DNA of 64,000 nt from Mesostigma viride (taxonomy: Eukaryota; Streptophyta; Mesostigmatophyceae; Mesostigmatales; Mesostigmataceae): assembly GCA_009746045.1 (NCBI GenBank), contig RPFO01000253.1, positions 1,332,888-1,396,887 on the forward strand, given 5' to 3'. Position numbers and translations under genes: made by a program. The notes beneath the pieces are model-generated. The model did not search any database. It was not told the origin of the DNA and was given only the letters and a program-made list of their open reading frames with translations. How positions within the stretch are numbered: position 1 is the first letter of the stretch; each line of letters starts with the position of its first letter. Shown in pieces: positions 44,161 through 56,509 of this stretch.

Positions 44161-45488
44161 AAATGTAAGGAGGGCTCGTTATTAACCAGTAATAGTTGCG
44201 CTATCTATCATCATTACTATTATCTAAACCGCCACGCCACAAAAAGTCAAACTCATGTAACTATAACGTACCAACTAAGTATTATTCAATATTAGCACTT
44301 ATTAGATTTTGTTCAGGGAAATCCTCCCACTTCATCTCCAGAACTCATGCACACGGCTTTCAGACCACGAGAACCACACTCTTGAAACTAGAAGAGTAAT
44401 CACACTTTTCATATGGTGGTCTAGAATGCGTGCAAGGGGCCTCATGATGGAGAGAAAAAAGACACGAGATCCTAAACATGACCAGCATCATATGTAAAGA
44501 TACAAACATATTAGTCCAAGCCCGGGAGGACAACGGTCATACCGTTGGTTGGAAATGGCAAGGCATGCTGTGAGCAAAAAGGAAAGTGAAAACATTAAAG
44601 GCTCTTCTTACCCCCATACGTACCCAAACAGCAAACTACATGCTGGGTCCGTGATGATTAATTTTAGGTAATGCATTTCGCGTACGACGTCGGCCATGCT
44701 AAATTGCGTCGCCACGACTAAGAAACAAAAAAAGTGGACTGGTTTCGTTAGCAGCAATTAAGGACTAAATTTAAGGGGGGGCAACAATTGCACAAAAGTT
44801 CTTGCGCCACGAATACAGCTCATTATAAGCAATTGTTTGCCTCACCATGAAGGGCGAGGTTGCCCAACATGGAGGATAACTCGACTGCACGAAAAAAGGG
44901 ATGCACACGGACACACGCATGGACGGAAGCAGGTATATAGTTAGGCGTGTTCATGACACTGCATATATGCCTTCATAACATTAACAACGTACCGTGTTGC
45001 ACATACATGTACTTGTGGTGGGCACTCTTGTACGCCTACATATCTAGCTCAGCCCTGTCCACACACTTCCTTGCTTGCCTCCCTGCTTGCTTGCTGAGTG
45101 CGTGTCCTCATGCCTGCCTGGATGCCTACTTTTCAGTTTCTTCACCCCCTCTTGACATTCACCGTCCAAGGCAGAATTGATCTAGGTGTAACAATCTGCA
45201 TTCTCAAAGTATACCCTGAATGAAGGTACAGAAGTTCTTGGCATGACATCAACGTAACCCCATCAACATAACCCGGTTCACGAGGAACTATCACAACCAC
45301 CCCCCTACGATTTATTACTCCACATTTTCAGGCCAATCAAAGTTACAACAAGCAAACCCAAGTGTTGTGCCTCAACCTCAAGAAGTCTATGCTGCCAAAC
45401 TTGACTTCCAAGCCTCCCCCGCGTCAGCCACTCCAAGGGGAGGAATGCTTATCAATATTTTATAGCTACCTTGGCTCGTCGTACTCAC

Positions 45489-45916
45489 CTTCCCCGAGCT
45501 CCAGCTCCTCGGCCGCGTCCTCCTCCTCCTCCTCCTCCTCCTCCTCGTTGTCCTTCCTCACGTCACCTCCATCCTCCTCCTGCTCCTCTTGCAGTATGCC
45601 GCCGTCGCCCAGCTCTTCCTCCTCCGCCTGCTCCTCTTCCTCGTCATTGTCGTGGGCCCCGTCCTTCTCCTCGCCCCCCCCTGCTCGTCGTTGGCCACTT
45701 CCTTCTTGTCGCCTCCCTCCTCCTCCGCCTGCTCCTCTTCCTGAACGCCGCCGTCGCCCCACTCCTCCCCTGCCGCCTCCTCTTCCTCGTCGTCCTCGAG
45801 AGCCCCGTCCTTCTCGTTGTCCTCCCCCTCCTCGTCGTCCTCGTTCTCCTCGGCGTCTGCTGAGTCCTCACTTGACGCCTCCTCCTGTCGTTGCTGCGGC
45901 TGGCCCTCGAGGACGC
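45489..45916 (-). CDS. Acidic exon of an unidentified minus-strand gene
   Basis: Between acceptor ATATTGCACAG and donor GTGAGT the exon encodes a very acidic, disordered protein: VLEGQPQQRQEEASSEDSAD, then long Glu/Asp runs, ending EELELGEG. Such regions are typical of chromatin and nucleolar proteins. The exon is 428 nt and the acidic frame breaks at a C8 run (45674-45681); one more base there keeps it acidic throughout. In the other frames it would be Arg-rich or Pro-rich. The upstream partner exon is probably at 46.0-46.3 kb but the junction phase is unresolved. Confidence 0.5.
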
Positions 45917-45983
45917 CTGTGCAATATAGCAGCAAAAAGATAAGCTAATAGCGGTGCATTAGCTAGCGAATTGCATAAGATAC

Positions 45984-46325
45984 GTTTACCAAGCACAGGA
46001 AAGGGATGCATCGACTGTACCAACCGTGGACAATATTGTACAACTTCACCATCGGATTCGTGGATGCTTTGTCGAAACCCGGTGCCATTGCATCCTCACG
46101 AACTTTGCTGCAGACTAGCTGAAACGCTTCTAATCGTCTACCAAACGTGCCCGTGATGCCGCGCACGGGCACGCGACCACTGGTAACCTGCACCTGGTAA
46201 CGGATATGGCCCCTTTTGTCAATAACTTCCCGGCAATAGGGCAGAAAAGGTTCGACGGAATCATGCGAGAACCAGTCTCGCAGATAAACAGCAGCGGTCC
46301 TAGGCATAGGAGGCATCATGATATA
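45984..46325 (-). CDS. Unidentified minus-strand exon
   Basis: The frame reads TAAVYLRDWFSHDSVEPFLP, then YCREVIDKRGHIRYQVQVTS, RRLEAFQLVCSKVREDAMAP and NPMVKLYNIVHGWYS. It has a candidate acceptor CCTATGCCTAG and a donor GTAAAC or GTTGGT near its left end. The composition is that of a folded protein and I know no family. The acidic exon lies directly downstream, so the two may form one gene. Confidence 0.4.
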
Positions 46326-46921
46326 ACGGGATACACGCAGCACGCGTCGAAATGTTTAATTATGATGCGTTTTCCTACGTTCCCTGGTATTACAGGCCAA
46401 CGAATTTAAGGGGAGGTGCGCCACAAAACCACCCTAAAACTGAAACATGCTAATATCAACCTGTATTCATTTCCACTATGCTCAGCAATGATTGGGGGCA
46501 TGAAATAACATGTTTGGTGAGTTGTCCATGCACTTGTTGAGGGTACTACCCCCATATATGCGCCAATAATGCGCTTTAAATAGCAAAAGACGCTAATTAG
46601 GACTAGGTATGCCCCAGCCAATCCACACATCCGTTTGGGACAGCGAGATATACCCATGTAGAATCGTTCATGGCCAAAACATTGGGCTACTCACAAGTAG
46701 CATCTGAGGTGTATTGTGAGAGTAATTAATTTTCCCCCCCAAAAGCACCTTTTTTTCCGGACATTGCATAAAAGTGACATGAAATCATGGAATTAGAGGC
46801 CACAAAGATATACAAAATTCAAAAATTGATCGACCAATACGCCCGCCAAGTTACAGGTCAATCTGATTAGCGGTCTGCAAGTAATTAACTGAGGCAGGTT
46901 GCTACCTGGTCGCTCGCTGTA

Positions 46922-47405
46922 CTAGTCACTGTCACTGTCACTGCCATTGTCACAGTCCTCTCCACAGCAAACTGGGCAGAACCAGGCCCCTTTGGGCACG
47001 CTAGGCAGCAGGGGGATCGTGCAGCTCAGATGGAGGCCTCCTTCGCACCCGGATGAGCTGCACAGCAGGAAGGGGTCATCGTCGGGTGCATCAGTCTTAG
47101 AGCAGCGCAAGCAAGGAATGTGGGCAGTGTCACACTCATCCTCATCACCCTGCCCCCAGTGGCAGCCCCCACCCCCCCATAGAACACCGCCTTGCTGTAT
47201 GGGTGCTGGCCACGCTGCTTGTCCTTCTTGGCATCATCCCAGTGGTGGCCACGCTTTGTGCTCTTGGCCTTTGCAGCCCCGGTCTTGAACTCTAGCGTCC
47301 GTTTCACCACCTGCTGGCACTCCCTCTTTTTCCTCAGCTCATCCAGCTGTGCAAGGGCAGCGGGGGAGGTGTCTACACCCATAAGCAAACGGCTAGGCAC
47401 CGCAT
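46922..47405 (-). CDS. PHD-finger protein, terminal exon
   Basis: The exon ends in an acidic SDSDSD tail and a stop at 46922. The PHD finger reads CLRCSKTDAPDDDPFLLCSS, then GCEGGLHLSCTIP and GAWFCPVCCG, giving the C4HC3 zinc ligands and the Trp before the last CxxC. PHD fingers read histone H3 tails, so a nuclear chromatin role is likely. The N-terminal half is basic (VVKRTLEFKTGAAKAKSTKR, HHWDDAKKDKQRGQHPYSKA). The frame breaks at a C7 run (47172-47178), where one more base joins both halves. The acceptor GGTAAGGGCAG is at 47406-47408. Earlier exons are not certain. Confidence 0.65.
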
Positions 47406-48531
47406 CTGCCCTTACCTGCCCTCGGCATGGCCAACCTTGCAAACGCAAGCATAGCAACACGATCGCTAGGCATACATGCCACGAGAGCATACACTATACT
47501 CAACCCAAGGTTACCTTGTAAACTTCATGATTAGAACTCGGCAAATCTATGACCAAAAGCACATATAAATAACTATTACACACTGATGACGACACATGCT
47601 CAAGGTTGGGGGTCACTGTGACACGCACTGATGAGTTTCCTAGACGACCACCGGACAGGCGCTAAGGACCACTCAGTAACCAAGTCTAAACACAATTACA
47701 CTTTACATGCCATCCAACATGCATCAAATACATGCTGAATATGTTATGAAGTACACAGGGTTGGCCACACACCTCATACCCCTTAACCGTCCCTCGAGCA
47801 TGGCCAGACTTATAAGCATGTGAATAGCAATAATGATGATGGCACTAAAATGCCTTACCAGCATTTTCTATGTTTCTCCCAGGTTAGAGTGTAAGGTTGA
47901 TGCCAACCAAGCTAATCAACACAGCAACAACTCCTGAACTGCCCTACCTGAGATGGGCAACAAACTGGAACTATGGAGGGCAAGGAACCAAGGAGATCAT
48001 GGCATACAAAGCTTGCATGCAGTCAACCATGGTTGGCTCAGCACATTGCAGTCTTTTCACATGATGATATCAAGGGAAAGCTCAAATAAACCAATTGTGG
48101 TAGCTATCTACATGCAGTCACACAAATGCAATATCTCCAACATGATCGTCAATAAAACACTTCCTCCCCTGCACGATAAAATGGAAAGAAACCATTGGCG
48201 GCCCTCCAGCGCATGAGCGCTGTGATGCCGCTGCGAAGAGAGGGTGCGTCACTCTCACACAACAAGAAGCGTCCATACGCACAACATCCTTGCCAGAACA
48301 CGTTTTATGAAATGCCTTAAACCTTCCCGAGAAGATATAGGCTTCGACTGAAGCGGCCCTGACCACGACGTCAGCGAAAACAATCTAAATCTACCAGGTA
48401 TTCGACAACACCACGGCAAGCAACGGCGAGCTAGCTGGCGGAAACTGCCCAAAAAGAACGAAAAAAACTTCGAACGATGAGCTCATAGAAGAAAGAACTA
48501 ATAGCACATAACATTCGCGACAAATCTATAC

Positions 48532-48598
48532 CTGTCCCTCGCAGATCCCTCGCCCAGGCGCGCAACAACGGCCGTTCTTCCATGGAAGGTTCCGACAT
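48532..48598 (-). CDS. Possible first coding exon (MSEPSMEERPLLRAWARD)
   Basis: Twenty-two codons run from an ATG to a donor GTATAG. The inverted sequence at 16557-17080 encodes a similar SMEGCSFLRRWAKD before its own donor GTAATGG. Conservation of coding sense and splice position in two copies supports a real exon. It lies upstream of the PHD exon on the same strand and could be its first exon, but no transcript evidence exists here. 47491-48530 between them has no other exon I can support. Confidence 0.35.
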
Positions 48599-48599
48599 G

Positions 48600-49055
48600 C
48601 ACTGCGCAGGCCTGAAGAATTACTTACCGAGAATAGCCGAAAATGTAGCAAAAAGCACCAGTTTGGTTTGGAATTCAATGCTACCGATATTAATGCATCG
48701 TTTACGGTCAAAAAGCCCCCCAAAACTGCGAATTCACTGCCGCTATCACGAATTCTATTTTATTCCGCGCGACCAAAAAATGCAGATTACCCCCCATGCC
48801 GATGGCAGTAAAAGAAAGCAGCGATATTGTAAACCAGCAACTTGCCGCCACAACCCAACATCATTAAATCATCGTCTCCAACATTCGAGCATTTTTTTTG
48901 CATTTCTCTAGCCCTACATGGCTAGTTTCGCCTAAACGCAGTCGCCATGGCCACTTCCGCAAGGGGTGCGCGCACCGTGCACCCACTTTTCACTTCACGG
49001 CGGTACCGCGAATATTTTTGGCGCCAAAAAATTCGGCGGGCGCACGTCCCCTTAA
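48600..49055 (-). promoter_or_regulatory. Candidate promoter with E2F-like palindrome
   Basis: TTTTTGGCGCCAAAAA at 49015-49030 is a perfect palindrome of the E2F type, next to a GCGCACGTCCCC box and about 420 bp upstream of the candidate ATG at 48598. The matching sequence at 16557-17080 keeps both boxes. The right edge is TTAA at 49052-49055. Confidence 0.35.
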
Positions 49056-49357
49056 TTCAATACCAACGGTACTCAACCAACGACTTTCTTACGTTACGCC
49101 CTCCGCGTGCCCGCTGTTCAGTGCCGCTGTTCAGTGCAGACAGGACTGCACTCACTGCAGTGCAGCAGACACACTAATGCTTACGGCCAACGAAACACTA
49201 ACGTCTCACAGCTGTCATGACACACTGGCCGGCATTGATGATGACTGTCGCCGTGCATTGGCGAGGGCGCCGTACCGCATGGGCAAGTTTAGGTAGCGCC
49301 ACGCGGATGCATGAACCGCAAAGTTAGCTACCGGTACAAATTTTGCAAGGGTGGGGT

Positions 49358-49383
49358 CGTTAGCCAAACTTTTTTGGCTAACG
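49358..49383. repeat. 11-bp perfect hairpin
   Basis: CGTTAGCCAAA pairs with TTTGGCTAACG across a 4-nt loop, about 60 bp before the left end of retrotransposon copy 1. Confidence 0.8.
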
Positions 49384-49473
49384 CATGTGCGGGTGTTGGC
49401 TAAGCATGGCTAACCGGGTAAGGTATCCGGTACGAACCTACACGGACAATGTTGGCAAGGCTGGGCCTATTAG

Positions 49474-52400
49474 GCGCCAGCGGTTCACGTGGGTGCGCAA
49501 TGCTCAGGAAAACTGAAGGCCCCAGGGCAGGACAGCGCTATGGAGCATAGGAGGCTCCTGGCAGTAGACGATGTAGGCAGTTTTATGGCCGATGCTGCGG
49601 ATGTTAAGGCAATATCAAACTTGATCAATACAGATCCAATTTTCAAGTATGCCTGTGCGTCTCGGTTTCACATCTTCTTTGGCCATGGAACAAACGCTTA
49701 CAAGTTTGCTAGGGCTTTTGGTGGGGCGCCAATGCTGGAAGCATGTCGTGAGTGTTACGAAAATTGTCCACAATGTCAATCGTCGGGCCCCAAGCCTCCT
49801 CGCCACCATGTAAAGCATCCACCTGCGAGAAAGGGGAAATCGTAGGTGATGTGCTGTTCTGGGCACACATGCCATACTTTATTGCAATAGATAGATATGC
49901 TCACAACGTAGCTGTAGTTCCTTTGCGTCATATGGAAGCCGCCGACCTGGCAGAAGCCATTGATGTCTCTTCGTCCTTTTTCTCACCACTCGAGTCAATA
50001 CAGATGGACAGGCAGTTCGCGTGTCTAGAGGGCCAGCCTGGATTTGAATGCCTCAAGACAGTTGGGCGTGAGGACCACACTGGTCAGGGTATAGTGGAGC
50101 GTGCCGTGCAAGAATTCAAGCAAGCTGCACGGAGACAAGGTGATGCATCCCTTTCAGCATACGCAGCCCGCCTCATGTGGGCGTTGCGGATTTGTGCATG
50201 CCTTAATCGGCGTGTGTTGTTGTCCATTCCTTCTCGCAATGTGGTGATAACAGCTGAGGGATTGCAGCACGGCCACTACCCACCAGAGATAGAAGAGGAG
50301 TGGGCACGCCATTTGCAGGGTAGATTTGCCAACCTGGTACGAAGGGATACACGTAGGCCGGTTACCGCCTATAGTGTAGGAGACCTGGTTGGGTGCATAA
50401 AGAGGGCCCCTTTGGAAAGAGGGGACAGTGGAATGGTCCAGCCACGGTAGTGTCCGTGGATGGGAGTGTGCGCAAGGCCGTTGTTTCCTTGCAGGACAAG
50501 CAATACCACATCCCGTGGAGCAAGCTCAAGCACTATCAACCGAACACAAGTGCGTGGGAGCGCCTTCTGCACTACTACGAGGACGCGGACAACTTCTTGC
50601 GGCCTCCACCAGGTGACGTGATTGCCCCTCTTTTACCCATGCCTGCCTCTGACCCTATGCAAATGTCTGCCGAAGCTCGGGAGGTAGAGGACGATGAGCA
50701 TGTTGAGGAGGACGGTGATCTGGTGGCACTTGCTGCAGATGTGCAGAGCTTAGCTCGCGAGCCCCCTGCTGACCTGCGCGAGGGTAGTAGGGAGGGCATT
50801 ACCCCTGCCGTTAGCCAGGGTCCGGCTGCCGTTAGTCAGCCTCGCCGGGGTGGTGGGTTGCTCAGCAAGATTGTTCTAGGGCTGCGCCGGGACAATAACA
50901 TGGGGTTAGGCTCCCTTCGCCGCCCACCACAGACTGCAGGCGTACCCCCTCAGCTGGGCCCGAGCACTGCAGTCATCTCTTCCTTGTTAACCTCTAGGGC
51001 GCTGAATTGTGGGCTCCTCATTGATACCCAGGCCCAGGTCTCTATTATCGGGGCCAACTGTGTAGACTTTCCTTTGCTGCCCTCTCATTGGACTCAGGTC
51101 ACTGATTTTGCTAGGTCAGGGTCCTACAAGGTCCTGGGGGAATTTCCCTTAACCATCCTCGGCGCAGACACGCCCATGTGTGTGGTAGAGGGGTATGATG
51201 GGCCCGCCTTATTAGGACAGCCGTTCTTGACGCTACCCGGGGTTACAGTGAGCAGCACACAGCTGTCCCGAGCGGGGTTTGGCTGCATGCGATTGAATAA
51301 TTTTTCCCTCGATGTCGCTGCTCGGGGTCTCTCATTGCCTATGGTGGCTGCCATGAAAGGGGTAGAGTACAAGGATTCTGAATTGCCTCCTGCCCGCGAT
51401 CTTCTCACCCCTAAAGCCCTCACCCCTGACAGCTTGGGGATTAGCTTCCACGATGTTGCCACTGAAAGCCCCATGTCCTTCCATGATGTTGCCAGGCACG
51501 TCTCAACCGAGGAAGGGCTAGACAATACCCAAGGGGCTATGCTGGCTGCAGGGGAACGATGGTTAGGACTGGGTTGTGTGGAGCCAGTGGACCTAGTCCC
51601 AAGGGATGGCCGGTTGCTTCGTTTCAAATGGACCTTCCAGATGAAGCCGGTTCCCGGCACTGACAGGAAAGTAGAGTTTGCTAGACCTGTGGTGCTAGAA
51701 TTTTCTGGATCTTCTGACCTGCCCTCCTCAGCCCTGACTGCCCCGGGCTTAAATAAAGACACTTGGCGATTGTTAGTGTGCTTTCATCTCGGGCGCCTCA
51801 ACAAAGGCTTGCCGCATGGCTCCGCGGTGCTGGATTTTTCTAAGGCCTTCCTTAACGGGGATTCAGATGAGACGGCTAAATTGTGGGAGGGCACCACACC
51901 GCTGTATGTTAGGACACCCAAGATGTGGGAACCTATTGTGGGCAAGAAGTTCATGAGGTTGGTGAAGGCTGTGGATGGGACCGTGGCCGGGCCGCGGGCG
52001 TGGCGCAAGAGTTTAGAGCGCCTTCTACTTAACCGCGCACGCATGATGTACAGCGACCTGGACCCCTCCTTGTTTGTTGGTGTCTGGAAGGGGGAGCTCG
52101 TGTTTGTTTTCGTGCATGCCGATGACTGTGACTGCCTGGGGCCACGGGAGTGGATTGTGTGGTTCCATTCGCTCGTGCACTCAGTGTACCCTGTGGGCAA
52201 GCTCGTCTTTAGGGAGCCGGGCAAGATCGTGCCCTTCATGGGCATGGACACTATTCTCGATCACGATGAGCAAGGGCAGTGGGTCATGTTGCTGCATCCT
52301 AAGGGTAGCTATGTCCCCGACCTGGTCAAGGAGGTCATGGCCCGCACTGGGCCTATCCTTCCCTCTGAGTGTGGTGCGCTGCGTGGCAAACTCAATTGGC

Positions 52401-53056
52401 TTGCGTGTACCACGAGCCCTGACTTGGCTGTCCTTAGTCGGTTGACAGACGATGTTCTCTGCTTGTTGGCCCGCCCGGTTGTAGCTGAGTATGTGCAGGC
52501 CTCACCGGGGTTGGTCCTGCAGGGTGTTGACTGGGACAAGCCCATCGAGCTAGGGGCTTATTGTGACAGTTCTTTGGATGCGCGGGTGCTCACCAAGATG
52601 CGTGGTAGGTGTGCGGCTGTTAGCTATATCTCAAACGCTGACCAATCTGCGCCATCCTCCATCTTTGCGTGGTTCTCACGTCTACACCGCCGTGTGTATG
52701 TGGGGTCGGACACCGCCGAGGCGCGTGCGTATTGCGAGGCTGCAAGTGAGCTCGCGTATTTCCACGCGCTACTCTGCTGGATCCTCAAGCTGGGCGGTCT
52801 CACCACACGCATCGATCGCGTCATGCGCACCGACAGCCAAGCGCTGGTGGACTTCATTGAGAACCCCTACGCTCGCACGAGAGACCTTGACTTCCTCCGG
52901 GTGAAGGAATTTTCTGATGCGCTCCATACCGAGCACGTGGCAGGCGACCAGAATTGCTCGGATGCTCTTACCAAGCTCTATAGCTCCGCCAAGGCACAGT
53001 ATACTCTTCTTAGGCACCAAATGAACAATATGTCGCTGGGTCAGCCACGGCACTAG
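49474..53056 (+). pseudogene. pol of copy 1, split by two one-base gaps
   Basis: It is the same protein as copy 2 (integrase, protease, reverse transcriptase, RNase H) but in three frames. G4 at 49833-49836 replaces G5, after the integrase zinc domain. T2 at 50389-50390 replaces T3, in the VGDLVWVHKE segment. From 50393 to 53056 the frame is uninterrupted through protease, RT and RNase H. Both breaks are homopolymer shortenings, so they could be assembly errors instead of true mutations. Confidence 0.85.
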
Positions 53057-53273
53057 TTGAGATGTCGTGGAGTGTGAATGGCCCCTTGACTCGGGTTTTA
53101 CCTTGGTAGGTTTTCCCGGTAGCGATGCTATGGTGTAATTTGTTTGGCTGGGGATTACCCTCCAAAACCATGTGGGGCCTAAGGTGCGTTCATGATGGCA
53201 AGGCCTGCGCGGCCGTAGTTCTTACAGATTTGAGTACGCAGTCCTATTGCCACATGAAAAAAGAAAGGGCTGG

Positions 53274-53778
53274 AGTTGCAATCTGTTGCTTGACCGAAAT
53301 GCGTGTATAAACTGGTGCATGCATAATGGAATGTAAATCTGTGAAACAATACTCACAATTGCTGCACACAGCTTGTGTACATGACCATGGTGGCAGTATA
53401 GCCAAGCTGATGCATTATAACTAGTGGTCGCGCTGACTGCATGTTGAGCACTGACTGTCGGTCAGGCTGTTGAAGTCGTGCCAAGGATTGATGAGATAAA
53501 ACACCCCTTCAGCGGGCAGACGAATACGGCAATATTCCCTGCTAATGGATATTTGTAAATGGTTCTAGAAGCGTCTAGAAGCATTGTGCAACGCTGGCGT
53601 AACGCTAGTTCAGTGTGCCTCTTGGAAATCGCTAATGCACATGAAATGTGATTGGTGCAATGACGATAAGGCCTATCGCAATCTTGGGGTTGCACACATG
53701 ACTTGTAACCATATAAATTGATAATAAACCCAGGCACCTAGGGCCGCATTCTTGCAAGCATCATTCTCAATCTCAACT
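53274..53778 (+). repeat. 3' LTR of copy 1
   Basis: 505 bp from AGTTGCAATC to TCTCAACT, preceded by the polypurine tract GAAAAAAGAAAGGGCTGG. It matches the 3' LTR of copy 2 except at 53742. Confidence 0.9.
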
Positions 53779-54331
53779 CCACTAGCTGCCCCTTGATGGG
53801 CTTGTAGTCCAGGTATTCTTGCTTCAGGTGGGACCCATCTATGGTCCTCTTGTCACTCAGGAACACCCTGAGTCGCGTCATAAACGCCGCCCAGGTGTCC
53901 CCCGCCGCGTGTCGCTCCCGAACAAACTTGAACAGCCGCCTCGCCGACTGCCTTATGTAGGCACTAGACGCCAGGATGCGAAGCTTGTCACCGGTGTATA
54001 TCTCCGTGTACAAGTTCATGTCCTCTAACATCCTCTCAGCATCTCGGGGCTGCCAATTGTCCTTGATGGACTGAAACTGGCCTAGCACCGCGTACCCCTC
54101 AGCCACGGTCGGTCGCTTAGGCGCCGCTTGATCTGCGGCTGGCGCGTTCTGACCGCCCTGCGATCCTTGGCTCTGATTATCTGGCACCTCAGCCTGGTCT
54201 CCTAGCGCCTGGCCGTCCCCGCGTCCATCGCGTCCACCGCGTCCATCGCGTCCATCTCGTCCATCCATCCCAGCGCCGCGCCGCGCGAAGCCCATAAAGC
54301 CCGCTTGTTGGTTGATAGCTCCATCATCCAT
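53779..54331 (-). CDS. gag-like or unidentified ORF truncated by retrotransposon copy 1
   Basis: A minus-strand ORF begins MDDGAINQQAGFMGFARRG, runs through Gly/Arg/Asp repeats, and then a folded region: LEDMNLYTEIYTGDKLRILA, SAYIRQSARRLFKFVRERHA, DTWAAFMTRLRVFLSDKRTI. The last part resembles the helical core of a gag capsid (Trp-x-x-Phe-x-x-x-Leu). The frame runs into the copy 1 LTR at 53778, so the C-terminus was lost on insertion. The ORF upstream on this strand (54434-55354) may be an earlier part of the same gene. Confidence 0.4.
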
Positions 54332-54433
54332 GATGGCCTTTGTTCAGATCTGCTACAGCCAGCCAAGTGGCCAAGCAGCAATTAAAGCAATATAAGCTAC
54401 TGAACAAGAAAAGAAAGTGCCAAGTGTTACCAC

Positions 54434-55354
54434 TCAGGCAAGACCACCACGGTTGGCCCCAGGCGCGTCCTGGTTCTCCTTGTCGCTGTCGTCGTCGCTG
54501 TCGCTCACCACAATCAGCTCTGGCACCCTGCTCCCCGCTGCGCCGTCGTCGACCCGCTGTCGGCCCGCGATGACTGAATCGTCACCGTTGGTATAGTAGA
54601 CAGGTGACAACCCGTCGTGGGCACCCCGAGGATTGTATCTTGGCACCTCGTGGTCGCCAAGTGTCTCGTCGCCTAGCCCAGCGACACCCCCTGCTCCCAC
54701 CTCAAGGTCACTATCGTACCCAAGAGGTGCAAACTCCTCCCAACGCGTCACACGAACGCGAAGGGGCTGGGGCAGTTCCTGAAAAGGAACCCTTGCTCGC
54801 TCCGGAAACCTGCCGACTCTTGCCGCGCGCTGTCTTCCGGTGATGCCTTCCGCTGTCGCCCCGACCTCTGCAAGCCGCCTGTAGTGCTCCGCTCCGCGTC
54901 GTTCACGTCGAACTGGTCCCGCTGCAACACCCTCGTCGCCGATGACGCCTGCGAAAGTACGTTGTAAACCCGCACCCGCTGCTGTCGGTACAAACTCGTG
55001 TCGCCCTGCGCCAGCTGCCTCCGCAACCTCGCCTCGCCTTGCCGCCAACTCCGCACGCACTCGCTCAGCTACTGCTGTAATCACCGTCTGGATGCCGACC
55101 AAACCGTGAAGCTCCTGCTCGAGGTCGTCGATGCTCCGGTGCTCCGGAATGACGATGGTTTGTACGTGCCGCAGAATTCGCTCCCAATCTTCGACCTGGT
55201 CGTCGACGAATTGCACGAAGCTGCGATTTACAGGCGGACGATCTGCAAGCAATAAAGATAGATCTCGAACGACACGACGCAATTCAGGAGAAATCGAACC
55301 CCCAGCAGACTGCCGAAATCGGAAATCCTGCTGCCGTTGTTCCTCCTGCACCAT
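54434..55354 (-). CDS. Unidentified ORF, 306 codons
   Basis: It begins MVQEEQRQQDFRFRQSAGGS and continues through a helical N-terminal region (SFVQFVDDQVEDWERILRHV), an Ala/Arg/Glu-rich middle (VAERVRAELAARRGEVAEAA) and an acidic end SDSDDDSDKENQDAPG. I do not recognise it. Coiled-coil N-termini and acidic tails occur in gag-like and chromatin proteins. The next ORF on this strand starts about 100 bp downstream; no GT-AG intron keeps both frames, so they may be separate or frame-broken. 55355-56120 has no gene. Confidence 0.4.
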   Translation of the reverse strand: MVQEEQRQQDFRFRQSAGGSISPELRRVVRDLSLLLADRPPVNRSFVQFVDDQVEDWERILRHVQTIVIPEHRSIDDLEQELHGLVGIQTVITAVAERVRAELAARRGEVAEAAGAGRHEFVPTAAGAGLQRTFAGVIGDEGVAAGPVRRERRGAEHYRRLAEVGATAEGITGRQRAARVGRFPERARVPFQELPQPLRVRVTRWEEFAPLGYDSDLEVGAGGVAGLGDETLGDHEVPRYNPRGAHDGLSPVYYTNGDDSVIAGRQRVDDGAAGSRVPELIVVSDSDDDSDKENQDAPGANRGGLA

Positions 55355-56120
55355 TCACCCCCGGACGAGCTCCTCGCGTCGTCAACGCTGCACACCGCAA
55401 CCGGCAACGACCCTCCTGGCCGTTCCGCTGAGACTGGTTGTAATTTGAGTTAACGTTCCTAGCAAACGCAATGTGAAGGATATGGTTGCAATGCAGCAAT
55501 GTGTGAATATGGTTGGAAACGGAGCTTTGTTAAAATTGGATAATGTTACAGCGCTCACACACTTGAGGCTTGTACACGCGCTTGCCAAGTCAAGGCACAA
55601 CACGTGAGGCGGGCTCGCAAGAGATCTGCCCAAATGGCACTGGCCTATTGTTTATATACTTGTGCACTGTGCTTGCTAGTCCTGAGCAACCTAAGAGGTA
55701 TGCTCAGTAATAACAACCCCGGTACAGTATTCACTACCTGTACAGCGCCCAGTTCCTATACAGTAGGTCTGCCATACAGGCACAGTGACCACAGAGCGCA
55801 GTCCACAGTGACTTATTGCATCTGCACCTAGAAGTCCAGGACTAAGCCTGCGGTACCAACAGACCACAGGTTAAGGTTCCTATTTCCTGCGTACGACGTA
55901 TTAATCCAATACCGTCGTAGGTACAGCACCTAATTCCTGTCAGCCCAGGAATTACTGTCGACCCCATATGCTGTCGGCAAATATTCACGTCCGACTTAGA
56001 AGAACAGCCGGCTCGCGCTCGCGCGCGACCGGGAAGTCGGAACGCCATAACTTTCTTGATACTTGTCGGAATGAACTCGTTCCGGTGCCGCTGGAATCGC
56101 AGAGATATGCCGAATCAGGA

Positions 56121-56435
56121 TCACGCCAATGCGCTTGGCGTTAACTGATGATGGGGGTGGATGCGGCGGTGGGTGGAGGTGGGGGTGGAACGGATCGAGG
56201 GGGGAAGGGAAGCGGAGGAAATAGTGCTTTTCATCGCATTTATTTTGTCCTGCAAGCGTAGGATGCGAGCCTGCCGCTTGCTCGGGGTATTCGGGGTTGG
56301 GGCTGATTGCACAACGCCGAGGCGTAGGTAATCTAGCAAACGTTGGAGCTTACGAATCTGACAGTTGACAGATGAGGTTGTAGCCCGAAATACCGGCACC
56401 ACCATGGCTTTCACCCGACGGTTAGGTCGAGGCAT
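56121..56435 (-). CDS. Short basic ORF, 104 codons, unidentified
   Basis: It reads MPRPNRRVKAMVVPVFRATT, then NCQIRKLQRLLDYLRLGVVQ and KRQARILRLQDKINAMKSTI, ending in a Ser/Thr/His/Pro-rich tail. Two basic amphipathic helices are visible. It lies about 75 bp downstream of the ORF1-like stop at 56510 on the same strand and could belong to that element. Confidence 0.3.
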   Translation of the reverse strand: MPRPNRRVKAMVVPVFRATTSSVNCQIRKLQRLLDYLRLGVVQSAPTPNTPSKRQARILRLQDKINAMKSTISSASLPPSIRSTPTSTHRRIHPHHQLTPSALA

Positions 56436-56509
56436 GGTACCTAGTGGAACGGGACTGTTTAGAGGCTGTCCCCGAAGCCTGTTAGCCGCGAGCCGACGAG
56501 GAAGGTTGT

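Larger units (their letters stand above)
49443..53778 (+). mobile_element. Retrotransposon copy 1, 5' truncated
   Basis: From CGGACAATGTTGG in the last gag codons to the end of the 3' LTR the sequence matches copy 2 (57969-62306) almost base for base. By eye I find one synonymous substitution (51157), two one-base gaps in pol and one LTR difference (53742). The 5' LTR and nearly all of gag are missing and the left junction is not an LTR end. The right flank is CCACT inside a minus-strand ORF. Truncation by recombination or deletion after insertion is likely. Confidence 0.9.

Noticed and set aside
39612-44295. Pro/Ser/Leu and Gly/Arg/Glu ORFs of 140 to 430 codons
   Set aside because: Produced by the TCCC arrays.
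50428-52904. Alternative-frame ORFs across pol (both copies)
   Set aside because: They are shadows of the pol frame, which carries all catalytic motifs.
53462-53737. 91-codon minus-strand ORF found three times
   Set aside because: It lies wholly within each LTR and has no conserved motif; it is repeated only because the LTR is.
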